From Bathynomus jamesi (Eukaryota > Arthropoda > Malacostraca > Isopoda > Cirolanidae): a DNA stretch of 64,000 bases. Positions 22,163 through 32,099 of the stretch are shown one piece after another. The stretch spans positions 98,553-162,552 of the forward strand of contig JAJOZX010009438.1 in assembly GCA_023014485.1 (NCBI GenBank). The letters run 5' to 3'. The notes under the pieces were generated by a model. It worked only from the letters and a program-made list of their open reading frames with translations. It was not told the DNA's origin and did no database searches. The translations under genes and the position numbers were made by a program. Numbering within the stretch: position 1 is the stretch's first letter; every line of letters begins with the position of its first letter.

Positions 22163-22631
22163 TTATAACATTACAAAGGTGAAGGTCAAGCTTGTCGCCC
22201 CTCCTCTCGAGTTGGCCTGGTGAAGTAGTGAGTTGGTTTCTTGTGCTCTCCACCTCACATAGCCAGGTAAGCCCGCCTCATCGGGGATTGTTCTGAACCA
22301 GGCGTCTAGTCCTCTTTTGAAGGTGTCCACTGCAACTTCTTTCGTGTTTCTTAGGTCTTTGGGCAGCTGATTAAGCAGTTTTGGTCCTCTCACCGCAAAA
22401 CTATTTTCTTTCAGGGTTAAGGATCTTTCCTGTCTCGCCTTCAATTTGGGAATACGACACAGTCTACCGTTTCTACTTTCCACCGTGTTTGGGGAGTTAT
22501 AGGGTTCAGAGTAAGATTAGGGACTAGTTTCTCCATTATTTTCCAAGTGTAAATAATGGTGTATCTCTCTCTTCTCCTTTTCAGTGAATATAGATCTAGT
22601 TCGCGTAACCTTTCCCAGTAATTTAGTTCTT

Positions 22632-22640
<9 letters not shown>
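22163..22640 (-). mobile_element. LINE 3' fragment (LINE-E, related to LINE-C)
   Basis: Minus-strand coding reads YWERLRELDLYSLKRRRERY and YTWKIMEKLVPNL, then after a shift VRGPKLLNQLPKDLRN and PDEAGLPGYVRWR. This is the C-terminal domain after the reverse transcriptase, as in LINE-C ([35 protein letters not shown]). It is 5' truncated at the TA array and abuts the 3' tail of LINE-B tail to tail. Confidence 0.85.

Positions 22641-22665
<25 letters not shown>
22634..22665. repeat. (TA)n microsatellite
   Basis: About 32 bp of TA between LINE-E and a palindromic repeat. Confidence 0.9.
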
Positions 22666-22667
<2 letters not shown>

Positions 22668-23012
22668 TAAAGAATCACAGGGAAAAGGAAACACGAAGTC
22701 CGAGCGCTTTCGTGATATATTCACATCTTCAGGTATCTTTCTTGACCCTGAAGATGTGAATATCGTATTTCCCGGCGTATAACGCGCACCCTAATTTTGA
22801 AGAGAAAATTAGGAAAATGAAAATTTAGGAAAAAATATACCTCCTACCTCACTTCACATGTACAATTTTAACGAGTTAATTTTAACGCAGGGTGATTTTT
22901 GGAGTATTTTTGGGGAAAAAAATGCGCGCGTTATACGTAGGGAAATACGATAAATCACGAAAGCGCTCGGACTTCGTGTTTCCTTTTCCTTTTCCCTGTG
23001 GTTCATTGCTTA
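22664..23012. repeat. Palindromic repeat with hammerhead-like core, interrupted by a MITE
   Basis: Two inverted arms carry CCTGAAGATGTGAATAT, ATCACGAAAGCGCTCGG and ACTTCGTGTTTCCTTTTCC. The minus arm is 22,668-22,733; the plus arm starts near 22,745 and resumes at 22,951 after the MITE. Each arm has CTGAAGA, a 4-bp stem GTGA/TCAC, then GAAA and GCGCTC. That resembles the conserved parts of a type I hammerhead (CUGANGA, GAAA, UH). One extra base separates CUGANGA from the stem and helix I is weak, so catalysis is not claimed. Penelope-like elements are known to carry hammerheads in their terminal repeats. Confidence 0.5.
22763..22950. mobile_element. 188-bp MITE with TCGTATTTCCC ends
   Basis: The ends TCGTATTTCCCGGCGTATAA and TTATACGTAGGGAAATACGA are imperfect inverted repeats, flanked by TA on both sides. 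It interrupts the plus arm of the palindromic repeat; the minus arm gives the uninterrupted sequence. TA duplication suggests a Tc1/mariner or pogo-type source. Confidence 0.8.
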
Positions 23013-23046
23013 TTAAAAAGATCACATATTGCTTTGTGATTTCTTT

Positions 23047-23048
<2 letters not shown>

Positions 23049-23086
<38 letters not shown>
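23049..23086. repeat. (TA)n microsatellite
   Basis: About 38 bp of TA just after the palindromic repeat. Confidence 0.9.
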
Positions 23087-23090
<4 letters not shown>

Positions 23091-23229
23091 AGTTTTTATC
23101 ACTGTTTATCCTCTGTTTTTATCACTAAAAACTATGAAAGAGGATTTTATTTCATAGTATTAATTCTATACGATCGTAACATGCAGAAAGTAGTGCATCT
23201 AACACTTTGTAATCTATTTTATTTATATA

Positions 23230-23303
23230 GCATATATTATTTATAGACAATTTTGTGCCTCCCTTTGTGCCTCCCTATTTTCCCTCACCACGATCCGCCA
23301 CTG
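23230..23303. mobile_element. Possible hAT terminal fragment
   Basis: It contains a tandem TGTGCCTCCCT and ends ACGATCCGCCACTG. Read from the minus strand this begins CAGTGGCGGATCGTGG, a common form of hAT terminus. The other end was not found. Confidence 0.4.
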
Positions 23304-23304
<1 letters not shown>

Positions 23305-23355
<51 letters not shown>

Positions 23356-23364
23356 ATATATATA
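23305..23364. repeat. (TA)n microsatellite at a mariner insertion site
   Basis: About 60 bp of TA with one interruption, adjoining the left end of the mariner element. Confidence 0.9.
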
Positions 23365-24273
23365 CAGGGCGTCCCAAAAAAATTTATACACACTTTAAAT
23401 AATTATAAAGGCAGTGTTTATTAAAATACATTTCATTTTCAAAATGTAATAGAATCTACAGACATTATTTAATTGTTTTGTCAACGCCTGTTTTCAAACT
23501 GACGTCCGTTCTGGTCCAGGCACTGCTGATAACGCGAAGCAATGGAATCGCAAACATCACGAAACATTTCGTTTGGTATTTGTGTGCATTCTCGTTCAAT
23601 GGCTGCTCTCAATTCAGCGACTGTTGCAGGTTTTATAGCGTAGACTTTGTCTTTTAAGTATCCCCATAAAAAAGTCTAGTGGTGTGAGGTCTGGTGAACG
23701 CGGAGGGTATTCTACGAAACCCCTTCGTCCAATCCACATCCACATCGTGCCAAGTACCACTCGCAATACTCCACTCTTCGGTCCGGATCATCATCATCTT
23801 CATTAATAGCATGGACTAATCTTGGAATGTAACTTTTCCATTGACAGCGCTTCAAAATGCGTTGGACAGACGATTCTGAAATTCCTACCTCACGACTCGC
23901 TTGCCGCACAGATTTTCTTGGACTTTGGTGATACGTTTCCAGTACTCTTTCTTGCTTTGTGGGGCTTGTCGATGTCCGTGGTCTTCCGGAACGCTTCTTG
24001 TGGACATTCTGAACAGTTCCATCGGCTTCAAACTTATCTCTAATTCGAGTGATGGAAGTCGAGTTGGTGGATCTGTTTGAAACTCCCTCCTAAACTGTCT
24101 TTGCACTTCAACTGCGTTTTCACACTTCCAGTAGCATTTTAGAATGAATTTCCTTTGTTCAAAGCTTAGTCTGACTGCCATTATTAATTCTAATGGGTTT
24201 AACTTGGAAAGAAAGAAACATCAATTGAGCTATCAGCTGTTAAAGTGTGTATACATTTTTTTGGGACGCCCTG
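23365..24273 (-). mobile_element. Internally deleted mariner-like element
   Basis: 909 bp with inverted ends CAGGGCGTCCCAAAAAAATT and GGGACGCCCTG, flanked by TA on both sides, as expected for the Tc1/mariner superfamily. The minus-strand transposase is cut in the middle (see the next entry). It is non-autonomous. Confidence 0.92.
23480..24181 (-). pseudogene. Mariner-like transposase, catalytic centre deleted
   Basis: It starts MAVRLSFEQRKFILKCYW (helix-turn-helix of the DUF4817-type family). One shift near 24,070 separates it from [19 protein letters not shown], then [18 protein letters not shown] (second helix-turn-helix) and YCEWYLARC. The frame then jumps to [12 protein letters not shown] and SPDLTPLDFF, which hold the third catalytic Asp. 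The two blocks with the first and second catalytic Asp (SDEA and QQDGA in relatives) are missing, so a deletion of about 100 codons has fused the DNA-binding part to the tail. Confidence 0.85.
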
Positions 24274-24389
24274 TATATTGGCGATTGGATATTTTCGTTA
24301 ATTAGCCTTATAAGGCTAACTAACGAAGGCTGGAGGGGCCTTGATCTTTAGGTGATCCGACTTTTCTATTTACAGTATTTACTTTCAGT

Positions 24390-25960
24390 TGAAGAATGAG
24401 TACTAAGCTCATTATATTTCTTTTCGACTTCAAATAAGCTTTTATGAGTCAAGATATGGTTGACAGACCATGTCTGAAGGGCTTCAGTCCACAAAATGGA
24501 AAGAAACGGATAGGTCTGCTGGTTTCTTATTTTTTTAAACCCGAGAAAGCCAGCGTTGCCTTTTACAATAAAAGTATATTTTTTTTCTCTGCAAATGATG
24601 TATTTTATTGTAGGCGAGTCAATTTTTGTTATCGTTTACCAACAATACATTTTTTAACTCATCTTATAAATGTAATTTTCATTATGGGGTTACGAAAACC
24701 CAACACTAGTCGCTAAATGTGCAGTCCCATACTGGTCTTCTAGGCTTAAAGATTTATGTAAATTGGTGAGTGCCCACTCATTGGCATTTCCCATTTTATC
24801 GCTCGTCCAAGAGTGAGAAATCGACGAGTGAGAATTTCTAAGGAAGCAATTCTCAAATCGATCCATTTTCCATTTCCACTATAGGATTTCTCTCTTTAAG
24901 TTAGATTTTCATGGAAAATACCCTCAGACCAGCAGTTACATCACTGTGTCCCATTACTTTTCCAAAATCAGGAAATTCTTTCCCCAAAATTGAAATTCCC
25001 ACTTTGAGCATTCCCACATGTGGGCGGCAGATGAGAATGGGAATGGCATTGCATTTGTGGAAAGTAATCATGTAAATTTACGTTACTTAACTCATTTTTT
25101 AAACAAAAATTTAATGTAAAAATGAACTTGATTTTATTTATTTATTTCTCGTTCTTCATACTGTTTACGACGAATGTTCATATATTTATATTAGGCATAA
25201 TAGTAAGAAATTACAATAATTTCAATGGTATTTCTTAAAACATAGTTTAATTCTCCTTCGTATGCAGGGATACTAAGTAGCAATGGAATTAACTGGCACA
25301 GCATCAGACGTTTTTCTTCGCGTCACTTACGAGACTTGGGAATGAGAAAATCGCGACTCGTATCGGCTGTCCAAAATGAAGCTGTGGAGCTGGTAAAGGA
25401 TTTGAAGAAGCACGCCGGCGGAGTCAAGATATGGCTCCAATACCATATTCATTCAGTTGACGTTTGGAGTGTGGTTTGGCAAATGGTCGCGAGTAAGAGC
25501 TCACATAAATAATTACATTTTCACATATATAGATTCATTAAAGAAAATATTTCAGCTCCACTATTTTCATATGAAGCCCTTGAGGTCTTAATTTCATAAT
25601 TCCTCCCGTAAGTTCTAGTTCCAAATTCTTGTAAGATACCGTCTATCACGGAATGAAAAATATTATAACGAAGCATTGTAGATTTATAAAGAATGATAAG
25701 TTCACGAAAACTGATATAGAATGTACATTCTTTTGCGCAAGTACTATTCAGAAACCCGTTTTTGAAACTTGCATCTCTTCGTTATATTTGCACAAAATCT
25801 GTAAACAAACAAACGTTCATTTAAATCACTGAAATATTATTACAAAATACCATTTTAATATTTTTCAGTAAATATTACTACATTTTTTATTCAAACTGTT
25901 AAAATGGTTCCATTTTTTTTAACAACATTAGGGGCAAATGTGACTGGGTATCCACCTCAT
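24390..25960 (+). pseudogene. Rearranged P450 pseudogene fragment (exon 3-4 region plus inverted intron 1)
   Basis: 24,398-24,521 resembles exon 3 of the P450 gene but has TGA for the first Met codon, a 9-bp loss and a TAA (FDFK-stop-AFM). Its intron matches 39,300-39,840 apart from an extra insertion at about 24,536-24,745. 25,268-25,492 resembles exon 4 ([20 protein letters not shown]), with a local frame change (GGVKIWLQYHIHSVDVW) before VVWQMVA. Intron 4 homology runs to about 25,620. From there to 25,960 the sequence matches the reverse complement of intron 1 (37,330-37,790). This is a partial, rearranged copy and not expressed as a P450. Confidence 0.85.
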
Positions 25961-25967
25961 CTGTTAC

Positions 25968-25994
25968 AACAACAACAACAACAACAACAACAAG
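25968..25994. repeat. (AAC)n microsatellite
   Basis: Nine or so AAC units next to the end of the P450 pseudogene segment. Confidence 0.9.
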
Positions 25995-26366
25995 TTTATT
26001 TCAGACTCAACAGGTACAAATATTATACAAGTGGTCCATAGAAGGTTAAGAGATAGTTGTCTGGAGCATTGAACAATGTAGGTCAATATATTTACCTATT
26101 GCTGTATAGCCAGTAAGAGAAAATTCCAACATTTTTTATTTACTCTACTGTGTATATATATCATATATCTATTGGAATAATGAACTTAATTTAAATAATT
26201 CCAGAAGGAACGATGACAATATAAAAATATATATAAATTTAAATGCAAAATATAAATATATATAATATAAAAATATAGATACATAAAATTTTTTCTAAGA
26301 ATATTATCTTAGAATAATAATATCTGGCGGATAAGCTGAAGGCTTTTTTATGGTCTGCCATAAAAT
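25995..26366. other. Spacer with no gene seen
   Basis: AT-rich. The only recognised piece is GAAGGTTAAGAGATAGTTGT at 26,042, which is shared with intron 4 of the P450 gene (40,285). Confidence 0.5.
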
Positions 26367-26577
26367 CAGGGTTCTCGAGTGTTTATTTCTAAGATTTGTT
26401 CTTATTTTTGGCCTCAAATCTTTTTTTTTTTGTTTGTTCTTATTTTTTAATTTTTAATTTCATTTGTCTATCAGGATAAAATGCTAATGATATATATGGA
26501 TATTCTTATTTTTGGGACAGAATTCTTATTTTTTGGAGTTGAGGTTCTGATTTTTTTTTTTAGACTTGAGAACCCTG
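26367..26577. mobile_element. 211-bp hAT-type MITE
   Basis: The ends CAGGGTTCTCGAGT and ACTTGAGAACCCTG are inverted repeats. Flanks CATAAAAT (26,359-26,366) and TATAAAAT (26,578-26,585) form an 8-bp duplication with one mismatch. The interior is T-rich and non-coding. Confidence 0.88.
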
Positions 26578-26779
26578 TATAAAATGTACAGCGTTGGTAT
26601 CGGAAAAAGAACAGCTTCAATCCACACACGATTCAATTCTGGGTTTTAAAAGAAATTTAAAGAATTTCATACGTGACTCGGTCTAAATAAATAACTCAGA
26701 GGGGTTGTAGTGCTATAACAATATTTAACGGAATATACCTTGAGTTACGCGGAAGGCTCAGTTATTTGTACGCGTTGTC

Positions 26780-27272
26780 GGAAATTATCGTTGTCAGATT
26801 TAGTACAGATAATGACATTTTGTCCCACCGCACTTTTCCAAACGTAGATCTTCCCTTTTGTCACGTAACAGGGTATTCATAAGTTTCTCTTTCTTAAATT
26901 TTAGCATTTTGTCATATATTTCTTTCCTATCACCGCAAAGTGATTCAGTCATTGGGTTTGATTTGTATGAGAGCACTTCTAATTTCAGACTTCCAATGAG
27001 GCTCACAAAGCTTAAATTTAAATAGTCTTTCATCACCATCATTACCGAGTCTTCCCACTCGATGCGCCCGGGCCTCCGCCTTTTCTTTAGGAATGTAACT
27101 CGCTTTCATATTAGCCATTGCGTGTTATTCTACCCGCAACACAAAAAAAGGGCCACAATAAGACATCAATTTGAACATTTATTTTAGTTCTAATGTATTA
27201 CTTTTGTAAATTTAATTTAAAATAAATTTTCCTATGAGACCGGACTTACGGGACACCCTGTACTTATCTATT
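26780..27272 (-). mobile_element. Mariner-like element, 5' end fragment
   Basis: The right end reads, on the minus strand, CAGGGTGTCCCGTAAGTCCG, close to the terminal repeat at 63,477 (CAGGGTGTCCCATAAGTTCG). About 140 bp inward is a start MANMKASYIPKEKAEA. After a shift, an 80-residue frame (26,800-27,042) ends KCGGTKCHYLY; I do not recognise that part. The left end is not visible. Confidence 0.6.
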
Positions 27273-27424
27273 TGTTTCATGCCCCTTACAGTAAATCTAT
27301 TTCATTGTAATACTGATCCTCTTATGAAACTGATTGCGGCTCGCTAAATTCAAAGATAAGCTTTGAGGACGCAATTTTTCAGATCGCTAATATTCAAATC
27401 GTATTTTACAAAATTGAATGTAAG

Positions 27425-27505
27425 CTAAAACTTTGAGTTTCGGCTTAAATGTCAAACAAATCTGAAAGAAAAATTTTAAGTCATCATCACTTAAAATTTC
27501 GGCCT
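27425..27505. repeat. Dispersed repeat, inverted relative to 33,855-33,940
   Basis: TTTCGGCTTAAAT, CAAACAAATCT and AAATTTTAAGTCATCATC occur here and in reverse complement at 33,855-33,940. Class unknown. Confidence 0.6.
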
Positions 27506-27509
27506 TTTC

Positions 27510-28430
27510 ATATTATGATCGCAATATTGCTCAGCAAAAAAAGAAAAAAACAATTCAATACTTTCGAAATCCTGAAAAATTATCCTCTTTGAACTGTTGT
27601 GAGTTTATCGTTGAAAACTTAATCGTACTTACAATTACATATTCAAATCCATAAAACAGCTAAAAAGAAATATAATTTACGTACCGTATTTATTTTTAAT
27701 AATTAATTTTATTTTAATGTGATATAAATTTCTACTAAAACACACTTCACGGCGAAAGCTCAAAGCAGTATAAATTTATTAAACAAACAAGCAATGACAC
27801 AAAACACTTCATTGAAGGTCAAACACATTTAGTGATGTCATACCTATCAGTGATATGCGCTGAGAAACCGTGACTTTGAGATTTGCTTCATGAATTTAAA
27901 ACTTAAACCATTTGAGAGTTTATTTATATATATATATAAACCTTTTTATAAATATTTATGATAATTACTTCAAAGAATATTTAGAAAGAGGAATAAATTG
28001 AATTAGAAATAAATTAAATGCATGGATAAAAATGAAAACTTGTAATTAGATATTCCGATTTCTTGGGCAAGTTTGTGTAGAGCAAGCCGACACAAGCTAT
28101 AAGGTAATGATAATGAGCTCGTGATTGAAATGGGTACATTTGTGTTGTCTTTGGGAGGAAACACAAACTTGTAGTGCATTTTGCTCCTGAAGAATTATGC
28201 ATCTGGACTTCTAGATCCAGTAGTATCTGTAATGCAAACTGATGACACAAACGTGGAAATTACAAGTTTGAACACAACACTGAACTACGATAACATAGAG
28301 AGAGCCTTGTTGCTTCGAGTGGTGATGAACCACGTACGAAAGCCATTTAGTACGTTAACTAACCATCTACGTTCCTGGCAATATATATATATATGAAAAT
28401 TATTTCACGAAAGTAACACGTGAAAAATAT
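27510..28430. other. AT-rich stretch, no gene supported
   Basis: Two overlapping frames of 71-78 residues on opposite strands (28,014-28,396) show no recognised motif and no homologue in the window. They are treated as chance frames. Confidence 0.5.
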
Positions 28431-28572
28431 TTATGATGAATAAAACCACGAAGGAAAGGAAACACAGAATGGTGCTCAAGCGCTTTCGTCTAATGATATC
28501 CTCAGGATGACATCCTGAGGATGTCATTAAGACATTCTGTGTTTCCTTTCCTTCGTGGTTTTATTTATCATA
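28430..28572. repeat. Palindromic repeat with hammerhead-like core, second copy
   Basis: Two inverted arms share AAACCACGAAGGAAAGGAAA, CACAGAATG and CCTGAGGAT. The minus arm keeps CTGAGGA, GACGAAA and GCGCTTGAGC. The plus arm has CTGAGGATGTCATTAAGAC and then lacks the GAAAGCGC part. Compared with the copy at 22.7 kb the short stem changes from GTGA/TCAC to GTC/GAC. A third, poorer relative lies near 35,300 (GAAACAGCGCTCAAGTGCC). Confidence 0.5.
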
Positions 28573-28621
28573 TATATATATATACACACACACACACCTA
28601 GGTACTTTATGTTACTTTATG

Positions 28622-29134
28622 CGAGTTCGAACGACGGTTCAAGATCGACCTGCGGTCGACCCCTCTGCAGCATCCTGCCTCATTTGCGGGATTTGGTGAA
28701 AGAGGGAATTACTGTCTGATCTACTCTTGCCTTCGTAGCCAGCTACGCGTGGCTGGTCAGGGACTTTGCACAGGAATTTGTCCAGCTGGTTCTTGAAGTT
28801 ATTCAGGTCGGTGTGCTGGAGATTCCTTACTTCTTTCGGTAGGGCATTGAAAAGCTTTGGGCCCCGTATCCTGAGGGTATTTTCCATCCTCGTTTTCATG
28901 GCCCCTTTTCCCACCGCAACTGGGACAGTACAAAATTGACTCTTTTCTCATTCAAGTTTGTTTCTATTTCATTTCTCAGGTTAGGGACAGAGCCCTCAAG
29001 TATTTTACGTATGTATATTATTGTGTACCGCTCGCGCCTTCTTTCGAGAGAGTAGAGTTTCAGGGATTGTGGTCGAGACCATTAGTCTTCACTTTCTGTT
29101 TCTTCTATCTTAAACGTAAAAGTCCTTTGTATAG

Positions 29135-29138
<4 letters not shown>
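28622..29138 (-). mobile_element. LINE-C 3' fragment
   Basis: The minus strand encodes [20 protein letters not shown] and KVPDQPRVAGYEG, nearly the same as the end of LINE-C at 48,381-48,890. Homology stops abruptly inside GTATAGCTT at a TA array. The 3' tail has two CATAAAGTA units on the minus strand. Confidence 0.9.

Positions 29139-29221
<83 letters not shown>
29139..29221. repeat. (TA)n microsatellite, 83 bp
   Basis: Pure TA at the truncation point of the LINE-C fragment. Confidence 0.95.
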
Positions 29222-29226
<5 letters not shown>

Positions 29227-29432
29227 TGCAAAGAATTAAAAACTCAAACATTTCAATTGTCCAAGTTATTCGTCAGTCTTACGTTATGTCTTCTAGAATC
29301 TAGAATTCTAGGCTATGAACTTGTTGCTATGAAAGGGTGTGTCTGTAGCTCCACTTAACACCTGCATTACATTAGTTTTTTCATTATATGTACTTTTTTA
29401 TTTTTATCTAATATACTATTTCAGAAATGACG

Positions 29433-29436
<4 letters not shown>

Positions 29437-29505
<69 letters not shown>
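29437..29505. repeat. (TA)n(TG)n compound microsatellite
   Basis: About 40 bp TA then about 29 bp TG, followed by the GTAAAAATGAACAATGAATAA repeat also found near 180 and 51,450. Confidence 0.95.
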
Positions 29506-29511
<6 letters not shown>

Positions 29512-29605
29512 TGAACAATGAATAATCAATATTCATTTTTACATAAGAACCAAAATCGCTTAACGCGAGTTTGGATAATAATTTTACTTGTAGCTTCCTA
29601 TTTTT

Positions 29606-30950
29606 TGTTCGTGTCACAACCCTACGATCTACCATATCTATGGTTTAGTCGTATCCATTTTCCATTTGTTATAGAAGTTATTATAATTAATTATGATTGT
29701 CTTGCATCTCACCCTCGACCCTAGATTATACATACACATTGTATATAAGAGGATTGGAACCCGTAGTTGTGCTTCTTAGTCCTTGATACCCATTCTGTCT
29801 TTAATTCGTTTCTTTTAGGTCCTCCCAAATAATGACTTACAGTTATACTGTACGTATGACATAATGTGAATAACTATGACGTCATAAAGTAACTTAATTC
29901 TCTTCACGTTTTCCATACCTTGAACACTGAATCACGTGTTTAGTATTTGGACATCTTCCGTATTGAATGTATGGTAAATTCTTTAATAATAATAATAATA
30001 ATAAAAAGAAAAACTTCATTCTCTATACATCATTATTTATGTTGTTTCCTACCTGTTGTCTACTGATACCTATCAACCTATCAGTCCATATTTTACGCGT
30101 GTCTATATTACGCACACAACCTATTCTGTTACTTACATGTAAAATACGTCCACATGTATTTTTTTTTTTTTTTTTTAAGTGCGTTCACCCCTCACAAGAT
30201 ATTCATAAATGCTTGGGTAAGTAAGTGGTCGAATTCGCGAATCACAGCAAAATCGAACGCTCTGATCCAAATTTATAACATATTATAATATAATGTAACA
30301 TGTTATGTTTTATATAAATTATCTTGTATGTGCTCATGTACTTGTGTTATGCTAATAACCATATATAATAACCATATAATATAACCATATATTATAACCA
30401 TATATAAATATATAAAAACACTGTAAGAATGGTAAACGACGTAATGTACTTCAATGAAACTGTAATTGAATGTAATGACTATATATAATGTAAGAATGTA
30501 CTTTAATAGAACTGTAAGGGACAATCATAAGCGAATGGGAAGTAATCCATAATCGCAATCATAATTGTAATAAACCCAAACGAAAATGTACTCAGTCGTG
30601 TACTTAAATTGTACTTATGTACTACTATGAAATGATATCGCCTTCAGAAATGAAGACGCGGCAAAAAAAAATACGATTAGTTTTATTTTTATTTTTTAAA
30701 TTTTTATTTGGAATCTTTCAAACATCTGATCGTGTTTAAAAGGGGTGAAACTTAACCTTCAACTGTCGTCCCCCAACATTTAGGCTTATATTATACATGT
30801 ATTTGTAAAATGAACTTCACTTCATTACGGGACTCTGCTTTGGTTCTGCTACGAGACTCCCTTGTTAGCAGCTTCGCGGGGAGGGGGCAGAGGCCCTTGC
30901 CTCCTTAATTTTTAGATTCCGGCCTGAGCCATGGTCGAAAGAGGTCGCAC
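29606..30950. other. AT-rich stretch, no gene seen
   Basis: Contains an (AAT)n tract near 29,985, a poly-T near 30,160 and imperfect ATAACCATATA repeats at 30,354-30,410. No coding or RNA feature is supported. Confidence 0.55.
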
Positions 30951-30954
30951 CTCT

Positions 30955-31275
30955 ACCCCTGTAAATTCAGAGCACTACCTGTACATTTTGAGAAGTAAAC
31001 TAGAGTAAAAGAAGTTTTTATCTTTTCCTTCGAGCCTTGTTCTCTTCAGGAATTTAGTCAGTAAAGTCGATAAGTTATAAAAGAAAAGCCGATAATTTTA
31101 GTACCAAGAGAAAGTATCAGAGTATTATAGAAAGAGAAGAATTAACAACTGTCGACCATAAAGCGAGAGAAAAGAATTAGAATGTTATAGGAGAAATATC
31201 CGTTGCTGCCTCCTAACCAGAACCCCCCGTCGATTCCGAACCGACTCAGGGCCATAGACGGAGGGGTTAACATAT
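30955..31275 (+). repeat. Dispersed repeat related to 880-1,170
   Basis: Shares ACCTGTA-ACATTTTGAGAAGTAAACT, TTCGAGCCTTGTT and the closing GGCCATAGACGGAGGGGTTA before a TA tract with the repeat at 880-1,170. The hairpin region between them is diverged; only a weak TAC/GTA stem around CAAGAGAAA is visible. Confidence 0.55.
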
Positions 31276-31469
31276 ATATATATGTAACAGTTTTTTTGCG
31301 CACACCTACAGGTCGCTACAATTGGTGTAGAACAATGCGGTTTTCACCATTCGATGAGTTTTTATTGTACAGTGCCCATGCTAAAAAAAATTCCATAACA
31401 TAAATCCTGCCCCCCTTTTAGGGGTACAGTTCTTCCCATTTCTTCATTTTTAATCATAATTTTGGCACA

Positions 31470-31780
31470 AAATGGGGGAGGGGGTGGGGTAATGGGGGAG
31501 GGGGTGGGGTTAATGGGGAAACTCAGAAAAATAGATGCGATATATATATGTAACCAAAAAAAATTAAAGTAAATCCTTTGCAAGGTGCCAGCCCCCTTCC
31601 CCCCTTGGGGGTAATGGGGGAAGGGTGGGGGTAAATGGGGGAGAGGGGTGGGGTTAATGGGGAACTCAAAAAAAATTGGTGGGGTAAATGGGGGAGAGCG
31701 GTGGGGGAGGGGGTATTGGGGGAGAGGGGTGGGGTAATGGGAGAGGGGGTGGGGTTAATGGGGAAACTCAGAAAAAAAAA
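31470..31780 (+). repeat. G-rich minisatellite
   Basis: Imperfect units of about 20-40 bp built from GGGGTTAATGGGG, AATGGGGGAGGGG and GGGGAAACTCAGAAAAA. Many runs of four or five G lie within 10 bases of each other, so the plus strand could form G-quadruplexes. A unique 85-bp segment interrupts it. Confidence 0.9.
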
Positions 31781-31884
31781 TGATAACCAACATCTATTCC
31801 GGTCAGGAAGATCATGCTTATGACAACTAATGGAACACTATAACAATATTATTGATGCACTCGAAACAATGAAAACTATGATTT

Positions 31885-32095
31885 GGCGGGCCGCAGGGCC
31901 CCCAGTTACTGTCGGTTCAGTTATTTGGTCAATAAAACTATAGAAATGAACGCAGTCATGAAAATCTTAGGCTTCAAATCCGATCTCATTGTATTAAGAT
32001 TTGTGAAGCTTTAGATTTTCATGGCTGCGTTCTTTTCTGTAGTTTTATTGAATGAATAATTGGTTTGCCAGTAACTGGAAGGCCCAAGGTGAGAG
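31885..32095. repeat. Foldback repeat of about 210 bp
   Basis: Arms with GGGCC..CCAGTTACTG, CAATAAAACTA, GAACGCAG and CATGAAAATCT are inverted across TTCAAATCCGATCTC. MITE-like; no target duplication identified. Confidence 0.75.
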
Positions 32096-32099
32096 GAAT

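Larger units (their letters stand above)
14995..22170 (+). mobile_element. CR1-like LINE, full length with three insertions (LINE-B)
   Basis: Plus-strand element of the same family as LINE-A. Its parts are a 5' region (14,995-15,627), ORF1 (15,628-16,365 plus 17,258-17,455), ORF2 (17,407-18,742 plus 19,869-21,419) and a 3' end (CATTATAA repeats) at about 22,160. Removing the insertions at 16,366-17,257, 18,743-19,868 and 21,445-22,043 leaves about 4.56 kb, matching LINE-A. LINE-A provides the uninterrupted sequence at all three sites. Confidence 0.88.

Noticed and set aside
22634..23364. Regular repeats as a possible CRISPR array
   Set aside because: These are simple TA arrays between transposon pieces, with no repeat-spacer pattern, in a eukaryotic genome.
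24444..24716. 90-residue frame as a functional P450 exon
   Set aside because: The matching exon has in-frame stops upstream (TGA, TAA) and a 9-bp loss. The rest of the frame reads into an inserted segment.
26800..27042. 80-residue minus-strand frame as an independent gene
   Set aside because: It follows a mariner-type terminal repeat and transposase start on the same strand, so a transposon origin is more likely, though the frame itself is unrecognised.
28014..28396. Overlapping frames of 71-78 residues on both strands
   Set aside because: No motif, splice context or second copy supports either of them.
29067..29521. Frames rich in YIYIYI or THTHTH
   Set aside because: They are translations of TA, GT and GA microsatellites, as at 34,261, 35,229, 48,237 and 56,310.
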